Shown: positions 1 through 10,854, counted from the first letter of the stretch. The stretch: 64,000 nucleotides of DNA from Chromobacterium sp. ATCC 53434 (GCF_002848345.1 NZ_CP025429.1:806001-870000); one strand, 5' to 3'. The notes: generated from the letters alone by a model not told the origin. Numbers and translations are program-made.

Positions 1-1
1 C

Positions 2-1075
2 GCGATGCTGGAAGGCTTCCGCGTGGCTGGCTACGAGCTGGTGCTGCCGCCGCTGATCGAGTACATCGACTCGCTGGTCAGCGAGGGCGACGTCACGCTG
101 GATCTGAAAACCTTCAAGCTGGATGACCAGCTGTCCGGACGCCAGCTGGGCCTGCGCGCCGACATCACGCCGCAGGTGGCGCGCATCGACGCCCACCTGC
201 TCGGCGGGCGCACCGGCGTGACCCGGCTGTGCTATGCCGGCAGCGTGGTGCACAGCCGTCCGTCCGGCCTGACCAGCTCGCGCGAGCCGCTGCAGGTCGG
301 CGCCGAATTGTACGGCTATGCCGGCATCGAGGCCGATCTGGAGATCATCGCGCTGATGCTGTCGACGCTGGAGAACGCCGGCGTGAAACAGCTGAGGCTG
401 GATGTCGGCCACATCGCCATCTACCGCGGCCTGGCCGCGGCGGCCGGCCTCGCGCCGGAAGTGAGCCGCGAGCTGTTCGGCCTGTTGCAGAACAAGGACG
501 CCGCCGGCATCGCCTCGCTGGTGGCCGGCGTCGCCGAGCCGTACAAGAGCGCCTTCCTGGCGCTGCCGGAGCTGTATGGCCCGGCGGCGGTGCTGGAGAA
601 GGCGCGCACCCGGCTGCCGTCGCTGCCGGAAGTGGAGCTGGGCCTGATGCAGCTGTCGGCGATCGCCCGCGCGATGGAGGGCAGGGCGGAGCTGAGCTTC
701 GACCTGGCCGAGCTGCGCGGCGACTTCTACCATACCGGTCTGATGTTCGCGGCGTACGCGCCGGGCTGGTCCGACGCGATCGCCCGCGGCGGCCGCTACG
801 ACAATGTCGGCCGCCGCTTCGGCCGCGCCCGTCCGGCCACCGGTTTCAGCCTGGATCTGCGCGACCTGCTGCGCATCCTGCCGGAGCGCGACTCCAGCCG
901 CGGCATCCGCGTCGCGGCGCGCGATCTGCCCGCCGCCGCGGCCGAGGTGGCGCGCCTGCGCGCCGGCGGCGAGATGGTGGTGGTCGATTACCTGGGTGAA
1001 TCCGCGGCCGCGCTGAACTGCGACCGCGAGCTGGTGCTTGCCGCCGATGGCTGGCAGCTGGCGCCGTTTAACTGA
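2..1075 (+). CDS. hisZ: ATP phosphoribosyltransferase regulatory subunit HisZ (5' truncated)
   Basis: HisZ is the catalytically inactive histidyl-tRNA-synthetase-like subunit that pairs with short HisG in the first step of histidine synthesis. The reading frame is open to the left edge, and the visible protein begins within the first strand of the fold (GYELVLPPLIEYIDSL), so roughly 25 residues lie outside the window. The class II synthetase-like motif LRADITPQVARIDAH and the later GGRYDNVGRRFGR segment are present, while the C-terminal anticodon-binding domain of true HisRS is absent, which separates HisZ from HisS. purA follows after 39 bases in the same direction, a common betaproteobacterial order. 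Confidence 0.95.
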   Translation, partial: AMLEGFRVAGYELVLPPLIEYIDSLVSEGDVTLDLKTFKLDDQLSGRQLGLRADITPQVARIDAHLLGGRTGVTRLCYAGSVVHSRPSGLTSSREPLQVGAELYGYAGIEADLEIIALMLSTLENAGVKQLRLDVGHIAIYRGLAAAAGLAPEVSRELFGLLQNKDAAGIASLVAGVAEPYKSAFLALPELYGPAAVLEKARTRLPSLPEVELGLMQLSAIARAMEGRAELSFDLAELRGDFYHTGLMFAAYAPGWSDAIARGGRYDNVGRRFGRARPATGFSLDLRDLLRILPERDSSRGIRVAARDLPAAAAEVARLRAGGEMVVVDYLGESAAALNCDRELVLAADGWQLAPFN

Positions 1076-1087
1076 CTTTTTGTTTGA

Positions 1088-2410
<1,323 letters not shown>

Positions 2411-2433
2411 GCGAAGCTAGGCTTCAGCGATGA

Positions 2434-2463
2434 AAAAGCCCGCCGTTTTCGGCGGGCTTTTCG
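2434..2463 (+). terminator. Rho-independent terminator of purA
   Basis: A 12-base perfect stem (AAAAGCCCGCCG with CGGCGGGCTTTT) with a TTTT loop. The A/T tracts on both sides mean it can also stop the convergent VOC gene on the minus strand. Confidence 0.92.
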
Positions 2464-2488
2464 TTTGCGCGCTTCCCGACCCGGACGG

Positions 2489-2839
2489 TCATTCGTGCTG
2501 CAGGATGTTTATCAGCTTGCCCAGCGGATCGCGGATGAAGAAGCGGCGCACGCCCCAGGGTTCGCTGGCGGGCCCGTATTCGACGGCAATGCCGGCGTCG
2601 CGCACCCTGGCCAGCGCCTGCTCCAGATCATCCACCTCCACCGACAAGGCCGGGACCGGCGTCCCGGAGCCGCCTTCGCTGGCGAAGCTGATCTGTGGCT
2701 GCATGGCGGCACCGGAGGCGTAGGTGCGGATCCAGCCGTGATCCATCACCAATTCCAGGCCTAGCACGTCGCGATAGAAGGCATCGACCCGGCCTGGGTC
2801 ATCCACGTCGAAATTGGCGATGATGCGGCGGATTTTCAT
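2489..2839 (-). CDS. VOC/glyoxalase-fold small protein
   Basis: A 116-residue single VOC module. It begins MKIRRIIANFDVDDPGRVDAFYRDVLG, typical of the first beta-alpha-beta unit, and ends with the RRFFIRDPLGKLINILQH strand seen in glyoxalase/bleomycin-resistance/dioxygenase superfamily proteins. The reading frame stays open upstream to 3415, but that part is antisense to the peroxidase gene, so the ATG at 2839 was chosen. Few of the usual metal-binding His/Glu positions can be assigned, and the substrate is unknown. It probably stands alone, after the peroxidase gene on the same strand. Confidence 0.85.
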   Translation of the reverse strand: MKIRRIIANFDVDDPGRVDAFYRDVLGLELVMDHGWIRTYASGAAMQPQISFASEGGSGTPVPALSVEVDDLEQALARVRDAGIAVEYGPASEPWGVRRFFIRDPLGKLINILQHE

Positions 2840-2898
2840 TGTCCGATGTCCATGGCGGTTTGAATCATTCATCATAGCCCGCCGTGGCGCGATGGATC

Positions 2899-4146
2899 TC
2901 AGCTCTTGCCCCGGCCGGCGGGTTTGTAGCCGTCGTTCAGCGTCTTCAGGAAGGCCAGCATGTCGTCGATGTCCTTTTCGTCGAAGGCCGGCTTGCCGCC
3001 CGCTTTGCCGCCGAACGGCGCTTCCATGTTGACGTTGGCCTGGTAGCGGGCCGGCAGGTCGTCGAATTTGGCGGTCTTGCCGTCGCGGCCCTTCGGATAC
3101 CACTTGGCCGGATTGGTGTCGCGCTCGGCGTAGAAGCGCAGCACCTGGCGCAGGTCGTGGAAGGCGCCGTTGTGGAAGAAAGTCTGGCGGGTGGCGACGT
3201 TGCGCAGGCCGGGCGTGCGGAACAGGCCGCAATAGTCGGCGCGCCGCTTGAAGTCGCCGCGATACGGTCCGCACAGGCCCAGATCGAAATAGCGGCCGTC
3301 GCGATTGGCGGCGATGGCCGGATTGCGTGGCGCGCCGACGGCGATGTGGCCGAAGTCGCTGAAGGCGGGGAAGGCGCCGCTTTCGCTGCGCTGGCTCAGG
3401 TGACAGGAGGCGCAATTGCCCTTGGCCGGATCGTTGAAGGCCTTCAGGCCGCGGGCCTCCTGCGCCGACAGCTTGGTCTGGCCGCGCAGATAGGCGTCGT
3501 ACTTGCTGTCGTACGGATAGAACTCTTTCGGATTCTGCTGGAAGGTTTCCAGCGCCAGCACCGCCTTGTCGAAGGCTTGAGCCGGGTGCGCGAAGATGTC
3601 CTTGCCGAACAGTTCACGGAAGCGGGCGGCGGCCGGCGAGGCCTGCAGCCGCTTTGCCGCCTGGGCCGGCGTGCCGTTGGCCATCTCGTTGGCGGCCAGC
3701 AGCGGCAGCGCGGCCTGGGCGTGGGTGGAGTCGGCGCGGCCGTCCCAGGTATAGCCGCCGGTCGGGCCGGCGTCCTCGCTGTCGTTGCCGTCGTTGTCAT
3801 GGAAATGCTCGCTGAACGGCGGCACGTTCTGCAGATAGCGCAGCGACGGGACGGCGCGGGTGCCCGGCTGCCTGCCGTCGCGGCCGCCCAGCTGCGCGGC
3901 CAGGCCGTTCGGCGGTCCGTAGGCGTGGCTGGGGCTGTGACAGCTGGCGCAGGACATCGCGCCGGAGGCCGACAGCGAGCGGTCGAAGAACAGCTGGCGA
4001 CCCAGCGCCTCCAACTGCCCGGCGCTGACCGGGTGGGCGGACGGGGCGTAGCTGGCGCCCAGATAGGCGGGCTTGGGTGCGGCGCCGGACAGCGCGGCGA
4101 TCAGCAGCGCGGCCAGCGCGCTGCTGCGGATCAAGGTGTGGCGCAT
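2899..4146 (-). CDS. Di-heme cytochrome c peroxidase / MauG family protein
   Basis: A periplasmic c-type cytochrome of about 415 residues with an N-terminal signal peptide (MRHTLIRSSALAALLIAALSG) and two CASCH heme-attachment motifs near residues 66-70 and 245-249. The LFFDRSLSASGAMSCASCH context and the later LFRTPGLRNV strand are hallmarks of the bacterial di-heme peroxidase/MauG superfamily, which reduces peroxide or oxidises protein or small-molecule substrates. An in-frame GTG at 4155 would add three residues; the ATG at 4146 gives the better signal peptide. It is divergent from the lipoprotein phosphoesterase across about 160 bases. Whether it is a true peroxidase or a MauG-like oxidase cannot be decided from sequence. 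Confidence 0.9.
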   Translation of the reverse strand: MRHTLIRSSALAALLIAALSGAAPKPAYLGASYAPSAHPVSAGQLEALGRQLFFDRSLSASGAMSCASCHSPSHAYGPPNGLAAQLGGRDGRQPGTRAVPSLRYLQNVPPFSEHFHDNDGNDSEDAGPTGGYTWDGRADSTHAQAALPLLAANEMANGTPAQAAKRLQASPAAARFRELFGKDIFAHPAQAFDKAVLALETFQQNPKEFYPYDSKYDAYLRGQTKLSAQEARGLKAFNDPAKGNCASCHLSQRSESGAFPAFSDFGHIAVGAPRNPAIAANRDGRYFDLGLCGPYRGDFKRRADYCGLFRTPGLRNVATRQTFFHNGAFHDLRQVLRFYAERDTNPAKWYPKGRDGKTAKFDDLPARYQANVNMEAPFGGKAGGKPAFDEKDIDDMLAFLKTLNDGYKPAGRGKS

Positions 4147-4308
4147 GATGTTCACGAAGCGGGGATGTGGGCGGGGACTCTACTGCCGAAAAATGACGGA
4201 AATATGAAAACCGCTTCGAAGGCGGGAAAATATTAACCAAATGTAAATGGAGTGTAACATTCGATCGGGATAATCCGCACTCTCCCTAGAACCGCAAGGA
4301 AAACAATA

Positions 4309-6420
4309 ATGCAACGCCTGAGCTGTGGCTTCGCGCTGACCCTGATCGGCGCCGCCGTGTTGAGCGCCTGTGGCGGCGGCGGCTCCTCCGCCTCGTCCAC
4401 CACCAGCGGTGTGGTGACCGGCAGTTATTTCCGTCATGCCAAGGTATGCCTGGACCAGAACGGCAACGGCCGTTGCGACGCCGGCGAGCCGTCCACCTAT
4501 ACCGACGCCAACGGCGCCTTCACGCTGAAGGGCAATGGCGCGGTGCTGGTCGAAATCGGCACCGATGCCGTCCGCTACGATCCGGACAGCGATACCGCGA
4601 CGCCGGTGAGCGACCCGTTGATCTTCCGGGCGCCGGCCGGCGCCGGCAATGTGGTGGTCAGCTCGCTGAGCACCGAGGTGGCCGACCTGATGGACGGCGG
4701 CATGGACTTGAACACCGCCCGCAACGCGGTGGCGGACCGCCTGGGCGTGACGCCGGACAAGGTGCTGGCGGACCACAACAAGGAAAGCGATCCCGACATC
4801 AAGGCCACGCTGAAGGCGGCGATCAACCAGAACATCGACGCCATCGCCAGCGCGGTGAAGGACGCCGGTCCCGGCGGCGACCTGAAGGCCAGCCTGCACC
4901 AGCGTCTGGGCATGGCCGACATCAAGAACGTCGTGGTGATCTACGCCGAAAACCGCGGCTTCGACAATCTGTACGGCTTGTTCCCTGGCGCCAACGGCAT
5001 TCCGGGCGTCAACCCCAGCGCGAAGGGCCAGATCGTCGCGCAGAAGGATTTCGACGGTTCGACGCTGCCGGCGCTGCCGCCGACCTGGGGCGGCCTGACC
5101 GCCGCCGGCCAGAGCGTGACGCTGCCTCAGGCGCAGACGGTAGGCTTCGCCAACAAGCCGTTCCAGATCGACAACCCGGCGGGCCTGAACGGCACCGGCG
5201 TGGTGGTGCCGCAGTCGGTCATCACCCGCGACCTGGTGCACCGCTTCTACAATAACCAGATGCAGATCGACGGCGGCGCCAACGACAAGTTCGCCGCCTA
5301 TTCCGACGCCGGCGGCCTGTCCATGGGCTATTACGACGGCAGCAAGATGGCGATGTGGAAGCTGGCGCAGCAGTACACGCTGGCCGACAACTTCTTCATG
5401 GGCGCTTTCGGCGGCTCCTTCCTGAACCACCAGTACCTGGTCTGCGCCTGCGCGCCGGAATATCCGAACGCCGACCAGTCGGTGGCCAAGGGCAGCATCT
5501 CGGCGATAGACACCGACGCCAAGGGCAACTTCGTGCGACTGACGCCGTCGGCCAGCACGCCGGCCTCGGTCCTGTCCGGTCCGGCCAAGTATCTGAACGA
5601 CAGCAATCTGACGCCTAAGGACGCCGCCGGCAAATACTACGCGGTCAACACCATGCAGCCGCCGTTCCAGCCCAGCGGCAACGCCGCGGCGGCGGCCGAC
5701 AAGACCGGCAAGTACGCCGATCCGTCCAAGGCCACCACCTTGCCGGCGCAGACCCAGGCGACGATAGGCGACCGGCTGGACGCCAAGAAGATCAGCTGGG
5801 CCTGGTATGCCGGCGGCTGGAGCGCGTCGCTGGCCGACGCCAGCAATATCTACAACGGCAGCGTGCCGAACTTCCAGGCCCACCATCAGCCGTTCAACTA
5901 CTACGCGACCTTCGATCCGGTGAAGCAGGCGGACTACCGCAGCCAGCACCTGAAGGATTTCGATGGCCAGTTCCTCGGCGACGCCGCGGCCGGCAAGCTG
6001 CCGCAGGTGGCGTTCTACAAGCCGCAGGGCAATCTGAACCAGCACTCCGGCTATGCCAGCGTGGCCGATGGCGACGCCCACATCGCCTCGGTGATCGCCC
6101 AGTTGCAGCAGAGCCCGCAGTGGAAGAACATGCTGGTGGTGGTGACCTATGACGAGAACGGCGGCTATTACGACCACGCCGCGGTGCCGAAGGGCGACCG
6201 CTGGGGTCCTGGCACCCGCATTCCGGCGATCCTGATCTCGCCGTTCGCCAAGAAGGGCTATGTCGATCATACCCAGTACGACACCGCCTCGGTGCTGCGT
6301 TTCCTGACCCGCCGCTTCGGACTGAAGGCTCTACCGGGCGTGACAGCGCGCGACGTCGGGCTGGTGAAGAACGGCGGCAAGCCGATGGGCGACTTCAGTA
6401 CCGCGCTGACCTTCCGCTAA
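4309..6420 (+). CDS. Lipoprotein phosphoesterase (acid phosphatase A / phospholipase C superfamily)
   Basis: A 703-residue exported protein. Its signal peptide ends in a lipobox (VLSAC, Cys21) followed by a Gly/Ser linker, so it is probably a membrane-anchored lipoprotein. Residues about 35-75 hold a small module with an EF-hand-like loop, DQNGNGRCDAGEP. The catalytic phosphoesterase domain starts near residue 204 (NVVVIYAENRGFDNLYGLFP, the ENxxFD motif of AcpA and phospholipase C proteins) and includes a late DENGGYYDH metal-binding motif. Likely roles are release of phosphate from extracellular phosphomonoesters or phospholipid head groups. The ATG has a clear AAGGAAA ribosome-binding site. 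A large antisense reading frame across it is a codon-bias shadow. Confidence 0.9.
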   Translation: MQRLSCGFALTLIGAAVLSACGGGGSSASSTTSGVVTGSYFRHAKVCLDQNGNGRCDAGEPSTYTDANGAFTLKGNGAVLVEIGTDAVRYDPDSDTATPVSDPLIFRAPAGAGNVVVSSLSTEVADLMDGGMDLNTARNAVADRLGVTPDKVLADHNKESDPDIKATLKAAINQNIDAIASAVKDAGPGGDLKASLHQRLGMADIKNVVVIYAENRGFDNLYGLFPGANGIPGVNPSAKGQIVAQKDFDGSTLPALPPTWGGLTAAGQSVTLPQAQTVGFANKPFQIDNPAGLNGTGVVVPQSVITRDLVHRFYNNQMQIDGGANDKFAAYSDAGGLSMGYYDGSKMAMWKLAQQYTLADNFFMGAFGGSFLNHQYLVCACAPEYPNADQSVAKGSISAIDTDAKGNFVRLTPSASTPASVLSGPAKYLNDSNLTPKDAAGKYYAVNTMQPPFQPSGNAAAAADKTGKYADPSKATTLPAQTQATIGDRLDAKKISWAWYAGGWSASLADASNIYNGSVPNFQAHHQPFNYYATFDPVKQADYRSQHLKDFDGQFLGDAAAGKLPQVAFYKPQGNLNQHSGYASVADGDAHIASVIAQLQQSPQWKNMLVVVTYDENGGYYDHAAVPKGDRWGPGTRIPAILISPFAKKGYVDHTQYDTASVLRFLTRRFGLKALPGVTARDVGLVKNGGKPMGDFSTALTFR

Positions 6421-6427
6421 GCCGCGC

Positions 6428-6452
6428 GGGCCGCCCGTTCGTCGGGCGGCCC
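6428..6452 (+). terminator. GC hairpin after the phosphoesterase gene
   Basis: A 10-base perfect stem (GGGCCGCCCG with CGGGCGGCCC) with a five-base loop, 8 bases after the stop codon. It lacks a T-run, so it is either a weak terminator or an mRNA 3'-end stabiliser. Confidence 0.55.
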
Positions 6453-6521
6453 GGCCGGCGCGAACACGGCGGCGGCGGGCGATGATAAACTAGCTGACAA
6501 TTCGTTTCCCGCTGATTCGCC

Positions 6522-7919
6522 ATGCAGTTGAAAATCGCTTCCGGCATGCTGACGCCGCTGATCGTCGCCACGGCCTTGTTCATGGAAAACATGGACGCCA
6601 CCGTCATTTCCACTTCGCTGCCGGCGATCGCGAAGGATCTCGCCGTCGATCCGATCTCGCTGAAGCTGGCGCTGACCTCCTATCTGGTCAGCCTGGCGGT
6701 GTTCATTCCGATCAGCGGCTGGATGGCCGACCGCTACGGGGCGCGCCGCATCTTCCGTTCCGCCATCATGGTGTTCATGTTGGGCTCGCTGCTGTGCGCG
6801 GCCACCGGTTCGCTGCACGGCTTCGTGCTGGCGCGCTTCCTGCAGGGCATAGGCGGCGCGATGATGGTGCCGGTGGGACGGCTGGTCATTCTGCGCACCA
6901 CGGACAAGGCTGATCTGGTGCGGGCGCTGGGCTACCTGACGGTGCCGGCCTTGCTGGGGCCGGTGATAGGGCCGCCGCTGGGCGGCCTGATCAGCACCTA
7001 TTTCCATTGGCGCTGGATCTTTCTGATCAATATTCCTATCGGCCTGCTGGGCATGGCGCTGGCGGGGCGCTATATCGCGAATCTGACGGAGGAGAGCGTG
7101 CCCAGGCTGGACGTGGCCGGTTTCGTCCTCACCGGCGCCGGGCTGTCCATGCTGATGCTGGGTCTGGCGTCGGAGGGCCGGCACATGCTGTCCGCCGCCG
7201 CCTCGATCTGGCTGACCGGCTTGGGCGCCGCGCTGCTGCTGGCCTATCTATGGCATTACCGCCGCCAGCAGCATCCGTTGCTGGATCTGTCGTTGCTGCG
7301 CCTGCCCACTTTCCAGGCCGGCGTGGTCGGCGGTTTCATGTTCCGCGTCGGCATCGGCACCATCCCCTTCTTGTTGCCGCTGATGCTGCAACTGGGCTTT
7401 GGCTTCACGCCGTTCGAATCCGGCCTGCTGACCTGTTCGACGGCGATGGGGGCGATAGGGATGAAGACCATCGTCGCCAGGGTGCTGCAGCGCTTCGGCT
7501 TCCGCCGGGTGCTGGTGGTCAACAGCCTGCTGGCCGGCTGCTCGGTGGCGCTGTACGTGCTGTTCCGCGCCGACACGCCGCACTGGATGATGCTGGCGGC
7601 CTTTGTGCTGGGCGGCTGCCTGCGTTCGCTGCAATTCACCAGCCTGAACGCGATCACCTTCGCCGACGTCGACAAGGAGAGGCTCAGCCAGGCCACCAGC
7701 CTGTCCAGCGTGGCGCAGCAACTGGCGGCCGGCTTCGGCGTCACGATGGGCGCCTTCGCCTTGCAGACGGTGTCCTGGTGGCAGGGGCATCTGCAACTGA
7801 CGGCCGGAGACTTCGGCCAGGCTTTCCTGATCATGGGCAGCCTGACCGCGCTGTCCAGTCTGCTGTTCCTTAAGCTCGAGCGGAACGCCGGGCAGCAGGT
7901 ATCCGGCGGGCATGAATGA
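6522..7919 (+). CDS. MFS multidrug efflux transporter, DHA2 (14-TM) type
   Basis: A 465-residue very hydrophobic inner-membrane protein. The first helix carries ENMDATVISTSLPAIAKDL, the signature region of drug:H+ antiporter family 2 (EmrB/QacA-like), and the loop after the second helix has GWMADRYGARRIFR, the major-facilitator motif A. Proton-driven export of toxic compounds is the family role; the substrate is unknown. No adjacent EmrA-like adaptor gene is present, so it probably exports only across the inner membrane. The start at 6522 has a weak ribosome-binding site. Confidence 0.92.
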   Translation: MQLKIASGMLTPLIVATALFMENMDATVISTSLPAIAKDLAVDPISLKLALTSYLVSLAVFIPISGWMADRYGARRIFRSAIMVFMLGSLLCAATGSLHGFVLARFLQGIGGAMMVPVGRLVILRTTDKADLVRALGYLTVPALLGPVIGPPLGGLISTYFHWRWIFLINIPIGLLGMALAGRYIANLTEESVPRLDVAGFVLTGAGLSMLMLGLASEGRHMLSAAASIWLTGLGAALLLAYLWHYRRQQHPLLDLSLLRLPTFQAGVVGGFMFRVGIGTIPFLLPLMLQLGFGFTPFESGLLTCSTAMGAIGMKTIVARVLQRFGFRRVLVVNSLLAGCSVALYVLFRADTPHWMMLAAFVLGGCLRSLQFTSLNAITFADVDKERLSQATSLSSVAQQLAAGFGVTMGAFALQTVSWWQGHLQLTAGDFGQAFLIMGSLTALSSLLFLKLERNAGQQVSGGHE

Positions 7920-7936
7920 CGGCCGCCGGGCGTAGC

Positions 7937-7966
7937 CGGTTCCCCGGCGTTTCGCCGGGGGAACCG
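7937..7966. terminator. Bidirectional hairpin between convergent MFS and ABC genes
   Basis: A 13-base stem (CGGTTCCCCGGCG, pairing with a right arm that has one bulged G) lying between two convergent stop codons. It has no long T-run. Confidence 0.6.
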
Positions 7967-7970
7967 TAGC

Positions 7971-9050
7971 CTAGGCCTGGTCCGAGCTTGCGTCGGCGAA
8001 CGCCCAGGTGTCGAGCTCGCCGAATTCCAGCCAGCACTCGCCGGCCGTCCTGGGCTCCTGCCCATAGGCGCGCAACCGACCCTCTCCCTGTTGCAACAGA
8101 TATTCCCAACGGTCGCCCAGATACATCGCGGCGAGCAGCCTGGCCGGCAGACGGTTGTGGCCCGGCTCGTCGCGCACCCTCAGCCGTTCGAGGCGGATCA
8201 CCGCCTGGGCTTTTCCGCCCACCGGCAACGGGTGGCGGGCGGTGGCCCGCAACTGCCAGCCGTCGCCGTTCAGCGTGACGCTGTCGCCTTCGCTGGCGGC
8301 GACGGTGGCGCACAAGGTGTTGTTGGCGCCCATGAATTGCGCGCTGTACAGGGTGTCGGGCCGGGCGTAGAGCTCGGCCGGCGTGCCGGACTGTTCGATG
8401 CGGCCATGCTTGAGCAACAGGATGCGGTCGGACATGGCCATCGCCTCGCCCTGGTCGTGGGTGACGCACAAGGCGGACAGTTTCAGCTCGATGATCAGCT
8501 CGCGCAGCCAGGCGCGGGCCTCCTCGCGCAGCTTGGCGTCCAGATTCGACAGCGGCTCGTCCAGCAGGATGACCGGCGGGTTGTAGACCAGGGCGCGGGC
8601 GATGGCCACGCGTTGCTGCTGGCCGCCGGAGAGCTGATGCGGGTAGCGCTGTCCCAGCGCGCCCAGGCCCAATTGCTCCAGCACCTGCCGGACGCGGTCG
8701 GCGATCTCCTGCTGCCCGGTCTTGCGCAGCTTGAGGCCGTAAGCCACGTTTTCCGCCACCGTGCGGTGCGGCCACAGCGCGTAGGACTGAAACACCAGTC
8801 CCAGCGAGCGGCGCTCCACCGGCAGATCGTGGCCGGCGTTGCCGTCGTACAGCGCTTGCCCGTTCAGATGGATGCTGCCGGCGGAAGGCCGCTCCAGTCC
8901 GGCGATGGCGCGCAGCAGCGTGGTCTTGCCGCTGCCGGACGCGCCGAGCAGGGAAACGACCTCGCCGGCGTTCAGGCTGAAGGACACGCCTTGGAGAATC
9001 GGCGTGGCGTCATAGCTGAGAAACAGATTGTCGACGACGAGTTTAGTCAT
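7971..9050 (-). CDS. ABC transporter ATP-binding protein (FbpC/PotA-like)
   Basis: A 359-residue cytoplasmic ATPase that energises the importer encoded by the next two genes. It has Walker A GASGSGKTT (residues 36-44), signature LSGGQQQRVAIARAL, Walker B VILLDEPLSNLDAK and the switch histidine in CVTHDQGEAM. About 120 further residues after the ATPase core match the regulatory TOBE extension of the iron/polyamine/phosphonate group. Its start overlaps the permease stop by 8 bases, indicating translational coupling. It is the last gene of a binding protein-permease-ATPase operon. Confidence 0.95.
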   Translation of the reverse strand: MTKLVVDNLFLSYDATPILQGVSFSLNAGEVVSLLGASGSGKTTLLRAIAGLERPSAGSIHLNGQALYDGNAGHDLPVERRSLGLVFQSYALWPHRTVAENVAYGLKLRKTGQQEIADRVRQVLEQLGLGALGQRYPHQLSGGQQQRVAIARALVYNPPVILLDEPLSNLDAKLREEARAWLRELIIELKLSALCVTHDQGEAMAMSDRILLLKHGRIEQSGTPAELYARPDTLYSAQFMGANNTLCATVAASEGDSVTLNGDGWQLRATARHPLPVGGKAQAVIRLERLRVRDEPGHNRLPARLLAAMYLGDRWEYLLQQGEGRLRAYGQEPRTAGECWLEFGELDTWAFADASSDQA

Positions 9051-10785
9051 GCAATTTCACTCCCAGGCGCAGTGCCGCGGCCAAGCCGGCGCCCACCATC
9101 AGAATATTGATCACGGACAGCGCGGCCACCTGGTCGACCGCGCCGGTGGCCCACAGCGAAACCAGCAGCGAGCCGATGACTTCGGTGCCGGGGGACAGCA
9201 GGTAGACGGCGGTCGAGTATTCGCGCTCGAAAATCATGAAGATCAGCAGCCAGCTGGAGATCAGGCCGAAGCGGATCAGCGGCAGGGTCACGTCCAGGCT
9301 GGCGCGTCGCGGGCCGGCGCCGGCGCTGCGGGCGGCCTCCTCCAGTTCCGGCCCCACTTGCAGCAGCGCGCTTTGCACCAGCCGCGTGCCGTAGGCCAGC
9401 CACACCACGGTGTAGGCCAGCCAGATAGAGAACATGCTGTTCTTCGCGCCCTGCAGGCCAGGGACAAACAAGAACACCCACAGGAAGGCGAGGCCGGCCA
9501 GGATGCCGGGCACCGCGCGCGGCAGCAGCACCAGATAGTCCAGCAGCCGGCTGCCCCAATCATGGCGGCGATGGCCGGCGAAACCCACCAGTGTGTAGAA
9601 ACCCACCGCCAGCGCGCCGCCTATCACGCCGATGCCCAGCGTGTTGACGATGGCGCGCACGATGCTGTCCTCCTCGAACAGCAGGGTGAAATGTTCCAGC
9701 GTCAGCGCGTCGGCGAGAGCGACGCCTTCTCCCCAGTGGCTGACCACCGAGCGCAGCGCGATGCCGGAAATGGGCACGGCCACGGTCAGCAACAGCCATA
9801 GCAGCACGACGGCGGCGGCGGGGTGGCGCCATGCGCCCAGCGACAGCGCGTGCTGGCGGCCCGCCTTGCCTTTCACCGTGACGAAGCGGTTGGCGCTGCG
9901 CAGCAGGCGGCGCTGCAGCAGCACCAGCGGAAAGGTGATGGCGATCAGGCATACCGCCACCGCGGCCATCAGGTGATAAGAAGGAATGCCCAGCTTGTTG
10001 GTGAGCTTGTACAGATAGGTCGCCAGCACCAGATGGCCTTCCGGATCGCCCAGCACCAGCGGCAGGCCGAAGATTTCAAAGCCGAGAAACAGCACCAGCA
10101 CGCCGGAGAACAGCAGCGACGGCATGATCATCGGCAGGCTGACGTCGCGCGCCACCCGGAACGGGCTGGCGCCGGCCACCCGCGCCGCCTCCTCGACGTC
10201 CGATCCCAGGTTGCGCAGGGCGGCGGAGGCGTACAGGTAGATGTGCGGCACATGGGTGAGGCCGGCGATGACGGCGATGCTGGTCAGCGAATAGAGGTTC
10301 CACGGCAGCTCGTCCGCGCCGAGCAACTGCTTGAACCACAGCGAATAGAAACCCACCGGCCCGATGGCGACCACGTAGCCGAAGGCCAGCACCATAGGCG
10401 AGACGAACACCGGCGTCAGCAGCAGCGGAGCCAGCCAGCGTCGGCCGGGCAGATCGGTGCGGACCATCAGGAAGGCGAGCATGCCGCCCAGCGGTATGGC
10501 GATCAGGGCCATGCCGACGGCGATGGCCGCCGAGTTTTTCAGCGCGGACCAGAAGTCCGGATCGGCGAAGATGAAACGGTAGGCGTCCAGGCCCAGGTTT
10601 TTCTTCGCCATGAAAAATGGCTGGTCGAGCAGGCTTTGATACAGCACCAGCGACAACGGCGCCATGACGGCCAACGCGACGCAGGCTATCAGCAGATTGC
10701 GCCAGCAGAGATGGCGGAGCAGCGGATGACTGGGCGCGGTTCGCCGCGCCGCCGGGGGCGGCACGGCGGTGGAGGAGGTGTTCAT
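9043..10785 (-). CDS. ABC transporter permease, fused two-domain (FbpB/AfuB-like)
   Basis: A 580-residue integral membrane protein made of two fused permease halves. Each half carries an EAA-type loop that contacts the ATPase (DVEEAARVAGASPFRVARDVSLP near residue 215 and ELEEAARSAGAGPRRASLDVTLP near residue 490). The fused architecture is typical of ferric-iron and 2-aminoethylphosphonate importers. A run of GC-rich sequence of about 70 bases separates it from the upstream binding-protein gene. It is part of the same minus-strand operon. Confidence 0.93.
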   Translation of the reverse strand: MNTSSTAVPPPAARRTAPSHPLLRHLCWRNLLIACVALAVMAPLSLVLYQSLLDQPFFMAKKNLGLDAYRFIFADPDFWSALKNSAAIAVGMALIAIPLGGMLAFLMVRTDLPGRRWLAPLLLTPVFVSPMVLAFGYVVAIGPVGFYSLWFKQLLGADELPWNLYSLTSIAVIAGLTHVPHIYLYASAALRNLGSDVEEAARVAGASPFRVARDVSLPMIMPSLLFSGVLVLFLGFEIFGLPLVLGDPEGHLVLATYLYKLTNKLGIPSYHLMAAVAVCLIAITFPLVLLQRRLLRSANRFVTVKGKAGRQHALSLGAWRHPAAAVVLLWLLLTVAVPISGIALRSVVSHWGEGVALADALTLEHFTLLFEEDSIVRAIVNTLGIGVIGGALAVGFYTLVGFAGHRRHDWGSRLLDYLVLLPRAVPGILAGLAFLWVFLFVPGLQGAKNSMFSIWLAYTVVWLAYGTRLVQSALLQVGPELEEAARSAGAGPRRASLDVTLPLIRFGLISSWLLIFMIFEREYSTAVYLLSPGTEVIGSLLVSLWATGAVDQVAALSVINILMVGAGLAAALRLGVKLHD

Positions 10786-10854
10786 TGCGGTGACTCCGGG
10801 ATGTGGGCGTCCGGCGCGGAGCGGGGCGACGCCGCGCGCGGGACGGGATGCGGC

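Noticed and set aside
4180..6270. Minus-strand open frame of 696 codons opposite the phosphoesterase
   Set aside because: It is an Arg/Gly/Val/His-rich shadow caused by third-position GC bias, with no ribosome-binding site or recognisable domain.
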